A stretch of 64,000 nt of DNA from Alkaliphilus oremlandii OhILAs (GTDB taxonomy: Bacteria > Bacillota > Clostridia > Peptostreptococcales > Natronincolaceae), in contig NC_009922.1 of assembly GCF_000018325.1 (NCBI RefSeq), positions 248,001 through 312,000 on the forward strand. The letters run 5' to 3'. This document shows positions 35,530 to 45,142 of this stretch, piece after piece. The notes below the pieces were generated by a model. It did no database searches. It had not been told where the DNA came from and worked only from the letters and a program-made list of their open reading frames with translations. Every line of letters begins with the position of its first letter. The first letter of the stretch is position 1. Both the position numbers and the translations under genes were made by a program.

Positions 35530-37530
35530 GTGAAATCTATTCGTAAAAGAATCATAGCCATTTTTGGAGCAGCAATTATTGTATTATTATCGGTTCTGGG
35601 GGTCTTTATACACGGCTCTGTGAGTGATTTAACTGAAGTATTAATCAATGATTTAGTTGTTCAAATAACAGATGCGAGAAGTGCTGAAATTACAAAGATC
35701 ATTGAATCTAGTATGAATGAACTTAGAGCAATCGCTACACAAGATGTTATTAGAACTGGGGATATGGCAATTATTAAACCCTATTTAGACAGTAGAGAGG
35801 GTACCTTTAGTAAAAACTTTTCAACGATGATGTTTGTAGATTTAAATGGGGACTTCTACGCTACTGGTGGAGGACAAGCTAATATTAAGGGACGGGCAGA
35901 CTTTGAAGCTATTGTAAGGGATGGTAAGGACATCTATGTATCCGATCCTATTATCGCTAAGGTTTCAGGTAAACCAATCGTAAATATTACAACCTCTGTC
36001 AAGAATGAAAGCAATGAGCTTGTGGGCGTATTTGCAGGTGTCGTAGGGTTGAATACAATTGCAGATGCTTCTAGCGAGATTACCATTGGTGGTATTGGAG
36101 AAGGAATGATTATCGACCATACGGGATTGATCATTGCCCATCAAGATGAAACTATGAGATTAAATTCAAACCTTTTTGATGGAATGAAAAAAGAAGGCAA
36201 GGAGTTTGAAGCTTTAAAAGAAAAGATTGAGAACAATGATAATGGTGCTCAAGTATTTGTTGATAATGAAGGACAGTATTTTATTGGTATTTTTTCTAAA
36301 ATAGAAAATACCAATGGATGGCATTTATTTGTGAAGGTGCCTTTGCAGGAAATTATGAAGACCAGCAATGCATCGTTAAAACTTATTCTACTATTTATTG
36401 GTGCTATTATTGCGGTCACACTTTTATTGTTCTATATTATTTCGGGAAGAATATCGAAGCCAATTGTGATGCTTGCTGATTATACAAAGACAATTGCAGA
36501 ACTAGACGCAAGAGAAGATGTGCCGGAGAAGATTCTTAAAATGAACGACGAAGTTGGGAATTTAGGCCAATCTATTCAGGAAGTAGTGAATAGTCTGAGG
36601 GTCTTTATAGAAGGGGTAGGAGATTCCGCAGAAAAGGTTTTAGGGTCATCTGAAATGCTAGCGATCGCTTCTAAAGAGGCAGGTCTTGCGGCAGAGGAGA
36701 TTGCAAGAACCGTTGGTCAAATCGCTGAAGGAGCGACAGAACAAGCTAAAGATACAGAACAAGGCGTATTCATGGCAGACGAACTAGGAAGAATCATTGA
36801 AACTGATGTGAGCTACACTATAGAATTGATGGAACAAGCAGAGCGGGTCATGAAATTACAAGATGATGGTACTGCTGTAATAGACCAATTGACAGAAAAA
36901 ACAAGAGAAAATATAGAAGCGATTGAAAGCGTTTATGAAGGTATCGTAAGAACCAATGAAAGTTCCGTAAAGATCAATGAAGCAAGCCAAGTAATTAAGG
37001 GCATTGCAGAGCAAACGAATTTATTGGCCTTAAATGCAGCAATAGAGGCAGCTAGAGCTGGCGAGTCTGGAAGAGGATTTGCGGTAGTTGCCGATGAAAT
37101 TAGAAAACTAGCAGAGCAGTCTAGAGCATCTACCAACGAAATTGAGGAAGTTGTTGCAGAGCTGCAACAAAATTCAAGTATTACGGTGGATATTATTAAA
37201 AACGTGGCAGAAATAACGAAGGAACAAGAGAAGAGCGTTGAGGTTACGAAGAATGCATTCGATGGAATCTCGGATGCCATTGTATTAACGAAAGAAAAGA
37301 TCACTGGAATTAATAACTCTAGCAAGAACATGGCAGACAAGAAGGATGGAATCATCGGAATTATTCAGGAATTATCTGCTATATCTGAAGAAAATGCGGC
37401 TTCAACAGAGCAAGTTTCTGCGGCAACGGAAGAGCAGCTGGCTACTATGGAGGAAATATCCAATGCCAGCGGAAACATGGAAGAAATCGCAGAGGAGCTA
37501 AAAAACATTATATCCATGTTTAAAATCTAA
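35530..37530 (+). CDS. Methyl-accepting chemotaxis protein with dCACHE sensor
   Basis: A 666-residue transmembrane chemoreceptor. A membrane helix at about residues 8-30 and another near 285-305 enclose an extracellular domain of the double-CACHE type (VDLNGDFYATGGGQ, VSGKPIVNI). A HAMP region and a long helical signalling domain follow. Its hairpin tip reads NLLALNAAIEAARAGESGRGF. There is no NWETF-like tether at the C-terminus. GTG 35530 is the likely start, since AGGAGG ends seven bases upstream; the ATG at 35524 is too close to it. The ligand is unknown; no other chemotaxis genes are in the window. Confidence 0.92.
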   Translation: MKSIRKRIIAIFGAAIIVLLSVLGVFIHGSVSDLTEVLINDLVVQITDARSAEITKIIESSMNELRAIATQDVIRTGDMAIIKPYLDSREGTFSKNFSTMMFVDLNGDFYATGGGQANIKGRADFEAIVRDGKDIYVSDPIIAKVSGKPIVNITTSVKNESNELVGVFAGVVGLNTIADASSEITIGGIGEGMIIDHTGLIIAHQDETMRLNSNLFDGMKKEGKEFEALKEKIENNDNGAQVFVDNEGQYFIGIFSKIENTNGWHLFVKVPLQEIMKTSNASLKLILLFIGAIIAVTLLLFYIISGRISKPIVMLADYTKTIAELDAREDVPEKILKMNDEVGNLGQSIQEVVNSLRVFIEGVGDSAEKVLGSSEMLAIASKEAGLAAEEIARTVGQIAEGATEQAKDTEQGVFMADELGRIIETDVSYTIELMEQAERVMKLQDDGTAVIDQLTEKTRENIEAIESVYEGIVRTNESSVKINEASQVIKGIAEQTNLLALNAAIEAARAGESGRGFAVVADEIRKLAEQSRASTNEIEEVVAELQQNSSITVDIIKNVAEITKEQEKSVEVTKNAFDGISDAIVLTKEKITGINNSSKNMADKKDGIIGIIQELSAISEENAASTEQVSAATEEQLATMEEISNASGNMEEIAEELKNIISMFKI

Positions 37531-37713
37531 GAATCGTACGGTAGGATAGGCTTACCCAAAAATCTCTCTATAGCAGTATCATTCATTTGATAGAAGCTCT
37601 GCACCGTTAAGCTGTATATAATCCATTCAATCAGCAATTAAATGGTTGAAAGGATAAAAGCAATATAATATAATAATAACGGTTAAAGTTTAATTAGATA
37701 AGGAGAAGGAAAA

Positions 37714-38211
37714 ATGAGTTTATATAGTCAGTGGACAAAAATAGCTTTTGAACATACAGAAGAAAAGGACGCAGTAGAGTTTTGGGAAAAATACTGTGCT
37801 GTGGAAAAAGGAATCTACGAAAAGGTTTTAGAAGTACCTACAACAAATATTAAAGGACAGCTTTCTGAATTAGCAAAGGAATACGGCGTAGACGATGTTA
37901 CCTTTGTAGGATTTATTGACGGTATCAACACCAGCCTTACGTCAGAAATCGACTTGGAAAAGCTTGCTGAAGACAGCAACGTAGAATTAAACATTGATCT
38001 AGAAAAACTATACTTCAATATGTTGAATGCCAATGCCGAATGGCTGTACACACTGCCGCAGTGGGATGCAATCTTAACTGTAGAGCAGAGAAAAGAAATC
38101 AAAAAATCATTCAATGCAACAAAAACTGTAGTGAATGATGAAAAAATAGGCAGAAACGATGCATGCCCTTGTGGTAGCGGTAAAAAATATAAAAAATGTT
38201 GCGGTAAATAA
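37714..38211 (+). CDS. SEC-C motif protein
   Basis: A 165-residue protein. The first 140 residues are helical and acidic without a recognised domain. The C-terminus carries a SEC-C zinc-binding motif (RNDACPCGSGKKYKKCCGK), as in SecA and many stand-alone proteins. SEC-C proteins bind zinc and sometimes act in protein targeting or nucleic acid binding. The function of this one is not known. The start has an AAGGAGAAGG site. It lies upstream of the dUTPase gene. Confidence 0.75.
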   Translation: MSLYSQWTKIAFEHTEEKDAVEFWEKYCAVEKGIYEKVLEVPTTNIKGQLSELAKEYGVDDVTFVGFIDGINTSLTSEIDLEKLAEDSNVELNIDLEKLYFNMLNANAEWLYTLPQWDAILTVEQRKEIKKSFNATKTVVNDEKIGRNDACPCGSGKKYKKCCGK

Positions 38212-38290
38212 TATCATGGAACTGCCTGAAATTTTGGGCAGTTCTATTCTTATAAGGAAAGAGAATGAGGATAGAGAAAAGGAGAAAAAT

Positions 38291-38776
38291 ATGAATTTAA
38301 CAGAACTATATAGGATACAAAGCCAATTAGATGAACGTATCAGCAGGGAACATGGACTAGAGCATAAGGATCTCGTTCCCTTTAAATTATTAGCTTTACA
38401 GGTGGAATTAGGAGAGCTGGCAAATGAGACACGTTGCTTTAAGTTCTGGAGTAATAAAGGCCCATCTTCTAAGGATGTGATCCTGGAAGAGTATGTAGAT
38501 TGTCTCCATTTTATCTTGAGCATTGGGTTAGATTTGAGCTTGACCCATATTCAAATAGAGAGGATTACAAACGATGCCACTTTGGCGGAGGAATTTCAAA
38601 ACTTGTTTACTTATATTGCTTCCTTCAAAGAGGAATATACCATGGATCATTATAGAAGGATATGGAATCATTTCTTACTTTTAGGAAGAAAATTAGATTT
38701 TACGGAAGAAGAAATATTTGAATCTTATTTAGAAAAAAATAAAGTAAACCATAAAAGACAGGATGAAGGCTATTAA
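38291..38776 (+). CDS. Dimeric dUTP diphosphatase
   Basis: A 161-residue all-alpha nucleotide pyrophosphatase of the dUTPase-2 group. The metal-binding helices show LQVELGELANETRCFKFW (ExxE pattern) and ILEEYVDCLHF (ExxD pattern). It clears dUTP to dUMP and pyrophosphate. I place the start at 38291, since AAAGGAG lies just upstream, although the frame is open from 38159 into the SEC-C gene. The spacing of 79 bases suggests it may be co-transcribed with the SEC-C gene. Confidence 0.88.
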   Translation: MNLTELYRIQSQLDERISREHGLEHKDLVPFKLLALQVELGELANETRCFKFWSNKGPSSKDVILEEYVDCLHFILSIGLDLSLTHIQIERITNDATLAEEFQNLFTYIASFKEEYTMDHYRRIWNHFLLLGRKLDFTEEEIFESYLEKNKVNHKRQDEGY

Positions 38777-38778
38777 AT

Positions 38779-38809
38779 AAAAAAGGCACTCTTAAGCGAG
38801 TGCCTTTTT
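38779..38809 (+). terminator. Terminator containing the MATE gene's stop codon
   Basis: The stem AAAAAGGCACTC / GAGTGCCTTTTT lies between the convergent dUTPase and MATE genes. The last sense codons and the stop of the MATE gene lie inside it, the stop (38792-38794) in its loop. Confidence 0.85.
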
Positions 38810-40162
38810 CTTATGAATCACTTGTTTCTGCCATTTTCCACTTAAAAATATAATGAAGCCAAAAACACAGGTGATGGCATTACTTAAGAGCATGGCATAC
38901 CAAACGCCATTGGGACCCCACTGTGTAAAATTTTTAAATAAGATAATCATTGGAATGCGCAGTCCCCATAATCTGCCCATATCCATCATCATGGCATAGA
39001 TTGTATGACCGGAGCCTTGAAAGGTACCGACAAATACTTGGAAAAATCCCATAAGGGGCAGAGAAATACTGACCAATCGCAAGTACTCTGTACCTTGCTG
39101 AAGAACATCTGGGTCATCCTTCACGAAAATAGACACAATACTTGAGGAGACGATCACCATAATGACACCGCCAATGACCATTAGTATGGTTGAAAGCTTT
39201 AAGGCAGTTTGGACCGCTAGTTTTGCTCGGTCCTTTTTGTCGGCTCCTAAGTTTTGCCCCACGATGGTAGCAAGAGCACTACCGATTCCCATAACGGGCA
39301 TCAGAACGAGAGAATTAATTCTGTTACCAATACCAAAGGCCGCTAGAGTATTGGCACCGTAGGATATGACAAAGCTATTTAATATGACGAAGCCAAAGGA
39401 TGCAGCAGATTGCCCTAAGGTACTCGGTAGCCCTATGGCAATGATTTCTTTTAAAATATCTTTCTCCATTTTTAGATTATTTCGATCCAAGTAGATACCA
39501 TCTTTATGAGCAAATAAGGTGTAAATCGCATAGAGTGCAAAGATCATTCTAGAGAGAACCGTTGCGATGGCCGCCCCTTTAATACCCATATTGAATGTGA
39601 AAATAAATATTGGGTCTAGAAGGATATTGAGTATTACACCCAGTACGTTTAATACCATGGGTGTAAAGGTATCGCCCTGACTCTGTTTGATTGCAGTATA
39701 TACTAGGAAAAGAAACATTCCTGGAATTTCCCAAAACATGATCGTTAGATATTGGGAGCTATAGGTAAATATTTCATCTTGGCCACCCATGAATGTAACG
39801 ATAAAAGGCGTTAGGAGGTAGCCGATAATGCCTAAGATAATCGATAGAATAACAGAGAACGTAAACATTTGAGTTGAAACCTTGATGGACTTTTCTTCAT
39901 CGTTGGAACCAATATACTGAGAAATTAGCGCAGTACCTGCAACGTTAATTCCTGTTCCAATGGATAGGGTTAGGAAAATTACAGGAGACACCAGGGTCAT
40001 GGCAGCCATAGGCATAGTCCCCAGCTTACTTACCCAAAAGGTATCCGCTAAATTGTATAAGGTTTGTATGAGGTTGTTGAACATAATGGGGGCCCCTAAA
40101 GTTAAAATAACTTTGGACATATTCCCCTCTAATATAAGGCGCTGATTTTCTTTGAAATTCAT
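38792..40162 (-). CDS. MATE-family multidrug/Na+ antiporter
   Basis: A 456-residue membrane protein with twelve predicted helices in two similar halves. The N-half has GAPIMFNNLIQTLYNLADTF and the C-half GLPSTLGQSAASFGFVILNS, both typical of MATE exporters of the DinF/NorM class. It exports cationic compounds against a Na+ or H+ gradient; the substrate is unknown. The ribosome site is weak. It has no adjacent regulator. Confidence 0.93.
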   Translation of the reverse strand: MNFKENQRLILEGNMSKVILTLGAPIMFNNLIQTLYNLADTFWVSKLGTMPMAAMTLVSPVIFLTLSIGTGINVAGTALISQYIGSNDEEKSIKVSTQMFTFSVILSIILGIIGYLLTPFIVTFMGGQDEIFTYSSQYLTIMFWEIPGMFLFLVYTAIKQSQGDTFTPMVLNVLGVILNILLDPIFIFTFNMGIKGAAIATVLSRMIFALYAIYTLFAHKDGIYLDRNNLKMEKDILKEIIAIGLPSTLGQSAASFGFVILNSFVISYGANTLAAFGIGNRINSLVLMPVMGIGSALATIVGQNLGADKKDRAKLAVQTALKLSTILMVIGGVIMVIVSSSIVSIFVKDDPDVLQQGTEYLRLVSISLPLMGFFQVFVGTFQGSGHTIYAMMMDMGRLWGLRIPMIILFKNFTQWGPNGVWYAMLLSNAITCVFGFIIFLSGKWQKQVIHKKKALA

Positions 40163-40294
40163 CTCTGTTTAGGCAATTTACGATCTGTTTTTTTCAGACA
40201 CCATCGCCCTCTCCTTTCTGCTTGAAATCATTTATTTAGATACACTAAATATATTATATCAGATTTACTTTAAAATTCAAAAAATTTAATATTA

Positions 40295-42247
40295 TTATTT
40301 AACGATTTTACATAGACAATTATTAAAAACAGCTTGGTTCCCAATATCCGATACGCCTGTTGAAGTCATGCGATTTACCCCCTGATTCTTTAGCCACCAT
40401 CCTTCCTGAATCATGAGTACGTCTTCTCGTATATTTTCGCTGAAAATAGACAGAGCCTGAATCTTGCCATCCTTAGAAGACAATGTAATCTCTTGGCCTT
40501 CTAGAACACCATACCGCTGAAATGTTTTGGCAGATCCATATACCTTGGGTAGCGTATTAGGATCTTCGTCTTTAAAGTGCTGCGAATGTAAAGAATGCTT
40601 TGGATGGACGGACAAAAGATGCAAAGGGTATTCATGATTCTGAATGGAGATGAACTCCAAATCTTCTTCTACTGGGTTGATAAATTGAAATTTGCCAGAA
40701 GGCGTATTGAATTTCTTATCTTTCCATGGAATATCTTCTTCGGCGATAGTAAGGCTCTTTCCTTGAATCTCCTCTAATGATAAATTCAGCTTTTCTAAAA
40801 GAGGTGCAAGGCTTTTATTTAAATAAGTTTTTTCATCGGGATATTTCTGTAAGAAATCCGTCATACCCATCTCTTGTGCCAGTAGCTTGAAGATTTCAAA
40901 TTCGCTCTTTACACCATCTCTAGGGGGGAGCACTCTCTCTGTATAGCGGAAATAAGGCTGCCACATAGAAGAATAAATGAAATCCTCCTCTTCATAAATG
41001 TGGGTAGCGGGGAGTACGTAGTCGGAAAGCTGTGCTGTGTCGGTCATAAAATGATCGATGGTGACCTTAAAAGGAATGGCTTTAAAGGCTTCTATGGTTC
41101 GTGTAGTATCTGGAAGCTGAACCACTGGATTGCTGGTAGTTACAAAAATTCCCTTGATACGATTCGGTGCATTTTCCAAAACATAATCTGCAAAGAGGGC
41201 CCTTTTAAAGGTTGGTGGTTCAAAGGCGAGGGTATTGCTTGCGTACGCATCGTCAATCCATTCCACCACCCTTTTATTTGCATAGGAAACGCCACCCCCT
41301 GCAATGCCGATATTTCCTGTCAGTGCTGCTAGAGCGTCGATGAAGCGGATATTTTTACCGCCGTTATAATATCGTTGTAGTCCATACCCCAAAATGATAG
41401 CAGATGGTTTGTTCTTATATAAGGCTGTAAGCTCCAGAATCTCTTCAAGGGAAATGCCGATTTTATCTACGAGAGCATCCATAGAGAAGGTATCGATATA
41501 TTGTTGATATTCCTGAAAACCTCTGGAACGATCATCAATAAAGGTAGTATCCTCATCGCCTTCGCTCAGTATAATCTTTGCCATAGCAATTGCTAAGAAT
41601 CCATCGGCTTCTGGCTTGATTGAATAGTAATGGGTTCCTAAATACGCTGTTGCTGTTTTTATTGGGTCGATTACGACAATATTCGCACCATTTTCCTTGG
41701 CCCTTTTTAAGTAGGGTACGAGATGAATATTAGTATCCACTGGATTTCTGCCCCAAATAAGGATGGTTTTAGCATTTAAATAATCGTCGGGATTGTGACT
41801 CAGTGGTTTTCCAAAGTCTAGTTTTTGTGCGGCGATTCCAGCACTCCAACAGAGGCTTCCCTTGGGTAATGTGGCACCGCCATAGCTATTAAAAAACGCA
41901 TTGTCGATGCTTTTTACCACACCGCCATGGCCAGAATCCTTGTAGTGGAGGAGGGAGCTGGAGCCAAAATTGTCTCGAATTTCTTTCAGCTTTGCACCGA
42001 TTTCTTGAATGGCCATTTCCCATCCAATGGGAATCCAAGTCCCATTTTCTTTTTTCATAGGGGATGTGAGGCGGTCTTCACTGAGGACCCTTTCAAGATG
42101 CTTCATTCCTTTTTGGCATAGAAATCCTTTTGTAATTGGATGATTGGGATCTCCTTGGACCTTCACCACTTGATGATCTTCCATTGTAATTTCTATGGCA
42201 CATGCATCCCAGCAATCGAGGGAACAGGCTGTCCGTATTTTCTTCAT
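40295..42247 (-). CDS. Molybdopterin oxidoreductase, DMSO-reductase family
   Basis: A 650-residue enzyme with a bis-molybdopterin cofactor. The N-terminal [4Fe-4S] motif is CSLDCWDAC plus a Cys in FLCQKG. Molybdopterin contacts appear as LIWGRNPVDTNIH, GYGLQRYYNGG and a C-terminal dinucleotide-binding domain (LLSVHPKHSLHSQHF). There is no signal peptide, so it is cytoplasmic. No membrane or electron-transfer subunit adjoins it. A Cys in KGSLCWSAG could be near the metal. It resembles the B. subtilis YoaE group; the substrate is unknown. It shows the cell needs molybdenum or tungsten cofactor. Confidence 0.88.
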   Translation of the reverse strand: MKKIRTACSLDCWDACAIEITMEDHQVVKVQGDPNHPITKGFLCQKGMKHLERVLSEDRLTSPMKKENGTWIPIGWEMAIQEIGAKLKEIRDNFGSSSLLHYKDSGHGGVVKSIDNAFFNSYGGATLPKGSLCWSAGIAAQKLDFGKPLSHNPDDYLNAKTILIWGRNPVDTNIHLVPYLKRAKENGANIVVIDPIKTATAYLGTHYYSIKPEADGFLAIAMAKIILSEGDEDTTFIDDRSRGFQEYQQYIDTFSMDALVDKIGISLEEILELTALYKNKPSAIILGYGLQRYYNGGKNIRFIDALAALTGNIGIAGGGVSYANKRVVEWIDDAYASNTLAFEPPTFKRALFADYVLENAPNRIKGIFVTTSNPVVQLPDTTRTIEAFKAIPFKVTIDHFMTDTAQLSDYVLPATHIYEEEDFIYSSMWQPYFRYTERVLPPRDGVKSEFEIFKLLAQEMGMTDFLQKYPDEKTYLNKSLAPLLEKLNLSLEEIQGKSLTIAEEDIPWKDKKFNTPSGKFQFINPVEEDLEFISIQNHEYPLHLLSVHPKHSLHSQHFKDEDPNTLPKVYGSAKTFQRYGVLEGQEITLSSKDGKIQALSIFSENIREDVLMIQEGWWLKNQGVNRMTSTGVSDIGNQAVFNNCLCKIVK

Positions 42248-42519
42248 GATGGTATTCCTTCTTTCTGAAATTTATCGTAGTTCAACAGAGATAAAAGCGT
42301 CTGCTGAATCTTAAGATCTATAGTCAATTATATCAATTAATAAAAGATAAAAATAGATGGATACCATAGGGTTTCTCATGAAAATTTCTAGGAAGAATAA
42401 AAGCAAAATATAATTCTACTAAAAAATCAAAAAATTTTGACCTTTTAGTGGAATTCATATAAAATTGTAGTAGTAACAGGAGAGGAGGCAACATTATTTT
42501 ACGCACACTGAAGGAGAAC

Positions 42520-43110
42520 ATGTTTCTATTCGTACACAAACCCTATATACCAAAGGACTTAAAGAAAGAAAAAGGGCCTTTTCTGATGCACATTAGCGAC
42601 ACCACAGAAGGAATATATAAATACATTGATAAAGTGATACAAGAAATTAATCCACAATATATTGTGCATACTGGGGATATCGTAGACAATATAAAGTTAG
42701 AAACCAACGCAGACTATTTATATTTACACCAAAAAGGCCTCAGTCAATTTCAGGATGTCATAAAAAAATATAGAGGAAATATATATTATGCATTAGGCAA
42801 TCATGATGATAGAGAAAGTGTTAAAAATATTCTAAATGGGGGTATAATTGTAGGTAAGGAGTTAATCACAATAGAAGGAAAGGTATTTTCCATGAGCCAT
42901 AAATATGAAATGCTGCAAAAAAAAGCAGATTATTATTTATATGGCCATTCATTTGACCCTTGTAGCTATGAAAAAAATGGAGAAATCTTTTTGAATGGAT
43001 TAATGAAAATCAATATTATCGTTTTATCCACAGGTCGAATCTATGAACTAGGATATCCTGTAGGAGTCAACTATGAACGAAAAATGGAAAAAAGAAGTGT
43101 AGGACTATAA
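42520..43110 (+). CDS. Calcineurin-like metallophosphoesterase
   Basis: A 196-residue phosphoesterase. Metal-binding motifs are in order: HISDTTEG (usually DxH-like, here altered), HTGDIVDN (GDxxD), LGNHDD (GNHD/E) and YGHSF (GHxx). The enzyme class hydrolyses phosphodiesters such as cyclic nucleotides. The ATG at 42520 has only a short spacing from AAGGAG. A stronger AGGAGG (42483-42488) lies before in-frame ATT codons at 42493 and 42496, so the true start may be a rare ATT. The gene is followed closely by an unidentified gene. Confidence 0.8.
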   Translation: MFLFVHKPYIPKDLKKEKGPFLMHISDTTEGIYKYIDKVIQEINPQYIVHTGDIVDNIKLETNADYLYLHQKGLSQFQDVIKKYRGNIYYALGNHDDRESVKNILNGGIIVGKELITIEGKVFSMSHKYEMLQKKADYYLYGHSFDPCSYEKNGEIFLNGLMKINIIVLSTGRIYELGYPVGVNYERKMEKRSVGL

Positions 43111-43134
43111 ATTGACAGGGGGCGACATAGCACA

Positions 43135-44136
43135 ATGATTTTTTTGAGAATGGGTGCTAGATTACTTTTTCTAAGAACTGAAAAAATAGAAGAACTAAAG
43201 GATTTTATTGTAGAGAACTTGGATGGGAAGATTGAAGAATTTGAACGAGCCATAGATGAGTCTACAGAAGACTATACCATTGCCTTTATAACGGATACAG
43301 CCCCAGAGAAAACCGATGTAGATGATGCAAAATATATTATTTTAATAAAGGAAGCCTCCACTATCATTTTATCTGCTTTATTATCCAGTCACTTAAGTGG
43401 TTTGATCCATAGAGCCGATTTGGGCCCAGCCTGCTTAATCATGAGGATTGCAGGAGAGGAAGAGAAGGTTATAGAAAAGATGAAAAAGTTCTATGGTGGA
43501 GAAACGACTACTTGGCGGGACGGTATCCGAAAGGGAGAACGAATGGATACCTTAGTTGCATTAACCACAAAGCCAATCGGCGAGCGAGTGATTGGAGAAG
43601 ATTTCGGAGAGGGGATCCTATTGCTATCCACTCCTGTAAACCAGGTACAGAAGAGGTTAAGAGCCGATGGCATCGTTTTCATTACCCAAAGCATGGAGGA
43701 TGGACAGTGGTACGAGCTTCGAATCAATATCTATGATTCCAGAGGAAATTATACGGCGCATTACCGAAGGCTAATGATCGTATTGAGTTATCTGGAATTG
43801 GGCTTAGTTCTGGGAGAACAGTGGACACGAGATCATGCCTTGATGCTCTATTCCGTTTTAGCTTATCAAATACGTTTATTTACTTTAATGCATCCTCGCA
43901 AAATAAAGGAGATATTGGTGGGATTGGAGTACAGTGAAAATGGAGACCGATTGGTAGATTTCGATTTATACTATCGGAATAAAAAGGTGTCTTGGTTAGA
44001 TGTAGATATTCATGAGAAAAAGAGAAATAAGGTGGAGGAGGGGAAACTGTTTCGAAAGAATCTGTTCAGTAAGCTACCGAACACTGTAATTGAGCAGCTA
44101 CTTGAAATAGAAACAGAAGTTAAAGAAGCCAAATAA
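43135..44136 (+). CDS. Hypothetical protein beside the phosphoesterase
   Basis: A 333-residue soluble protein that I do not recognise. It has no membrane segment or signal peptide and no obvious catalytic motif. The middle part contains GGETTTWRDGIRKGERMDTL and LLLSTPVNQVQKRLRADG; the C-terminal part is rich in Lys and Glu. A segment around residues 195-260 is hydrophobic and helical. It lies 24 bases after the phosphoesterase stop, so the two may share a pathway. The next gene has its own ribosome site after 116 bases. Confidence 0.7.
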   Translation: MIFLRMGARLLFLRTEKIEELKDFIVENLDGKIEEFERAIDESTEDYTIAFITDTAPEKTDVDDAKYIILIKEASTIILSALLSSHLSGLIHRADLGPACLIMRIAGEEEKVIEKMKKFYGGETTTWRDGIRKGERMDTLVALTTKPIGERVIGEDFGEGILLLSTPVNQVQKRLRADGIVFITQSMEDGQWYELRINIYDSRGNYTAHYRRLMIVLSYLELGLVLGEQWTRDHALMLYSVLAYQIRLFTLMHPRKIKEILVGLEYSENGDRLVDFDLYYRNKKVSWLDVDIHEKKRNKVEEGKLFRKNLFSKLPNTVIEQLLEIETEVKEAK

Positions 44137-44252
44137 TAATTTAGAGAAACTTTTTAACGAATAAAGGATTTATTTAAATTATTGTAGGGTATATAAAGAT
44201 TAGGATGTAATAATATATACAATGACATATGAAATGAAAGGGAGTGCGGAAA

Positions 44253-45083
44253 ATGACATTTATTAACTTGGTTGAAAACAGAAAATCCGTAAGGGAGTAT
44301 CAAAAGAAGCTTTTGGGAGCTAAGGAAATGAAAGCATTGGAGAAAGCATTAGAAGAAATAGATGTATTGATTAAGAATGTGCATGTAGACTTTGCTTTTA
44401 TTGAAGATGGATGGGGTAAGGAAGAAATTTTAAGAGGGAGAGCTGGGTATGTTGGAAATCCTGTACTAGCACCTCACTATATCGCATTGATTAGTGAAGA
44501 AAAGGAAGGTTATTTATTGAACTCATCATATATTCTAGAGCAAATCGTTTTAAAAGCTGTAGAATTAGATATTGCCAGCTGTTGGATTTCCGTAGAAAAC
44601 GATGCTGCTGGACTAAAACGTGACCTTGGAATAGATAAACCAGGAGAAATTGTTGCTATGATTGCTCTAGGATATCCTAAAACCCATATCCCTTATACAA
44701 AGAAAAGTGGATCTTCCCGTATTGGTGTAGAAGACTTTGTCTTTAAAGGAGATTGGGGGAATGTTCCTACCCATGAAGAGTTAGAGCAAATGGGAATCGA
44801 GCAAGCGTTACATAGCATTCGATTCGCGCCATCCTGGGCAAACCTACAGCCATGGAAATTGATCATCGATAAGGATCAAATTATTTTAGCCGTAGGTGGA
44901 AAAGAAGTGAGTAAAAAACATTTAATGCTAGATGCTGGTATTATGATGCTTTATATGAAGAAGGCATTCAGTAGCGTTGGTATTACTGCAGACTGGAGTA
45001 TTTATAAGGAAGAATTAGATGGTAGTCTCTCTGAGTACCACATCCCTTCCGAATATACTGCTGTTGGAATATTACATATTTAG
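44253..45083 (+). CDS. Nitroreductase-family protein (TM1586 type)
   Basis: A 276-residue flavin enzyme. The N-terminus has the nitroreductase opening VENRKSVREYQ. The middle carries YLLNSSYILEQIVLKAVELDIASCW, and the C-half APSWANLQPWKLIIDKDQI. The APSxxNxQPW element near residue 190 instead of near 50 matches the TM1586 branch of the superfamily. ATG 44253 is preferred over GTG 44244 by the AAAGGGAG spacing. The substrate is unknown; flavin binding by homology only. Confidence 0.85.
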   Translation: MTFINLVENRKSVREYQKKLLGAKEMKALEKALEEIDVLIKNVHVDFAFIEDGWGKEEILRGRAGYVGNPVLAPHYIALISEEKEGYLLNSSYILEQIVLKAVELDIASCWISVENDAAGLKRDLGIDKPGEIVAMIALGYPKTHIPYTKKSGSSRIGVEDFVFKGDWGNVPTHEELEQMGIEQALHSIRFAPSWANLQPWKLIIDKDQIILAVGGKEVSKKHLMLDAGIMMLYMKKAFSSVGITADWSIYKEELDGSLSEYHIPSEYTAVGILHI

Positions 45084-45142
45084 TTCATTGAAGTTACTTT
45101 TACAATATATTTTAAATACTACCTTGAGAGGGGCTATGTAAA

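Noticed and set aside
40295..42247. In-frame TGA selenocysteine in the molybdopterin enzyme
   Set aside because: The frame is complete without TGA, and no SECIS-like hairpin is needed to explain the protein.
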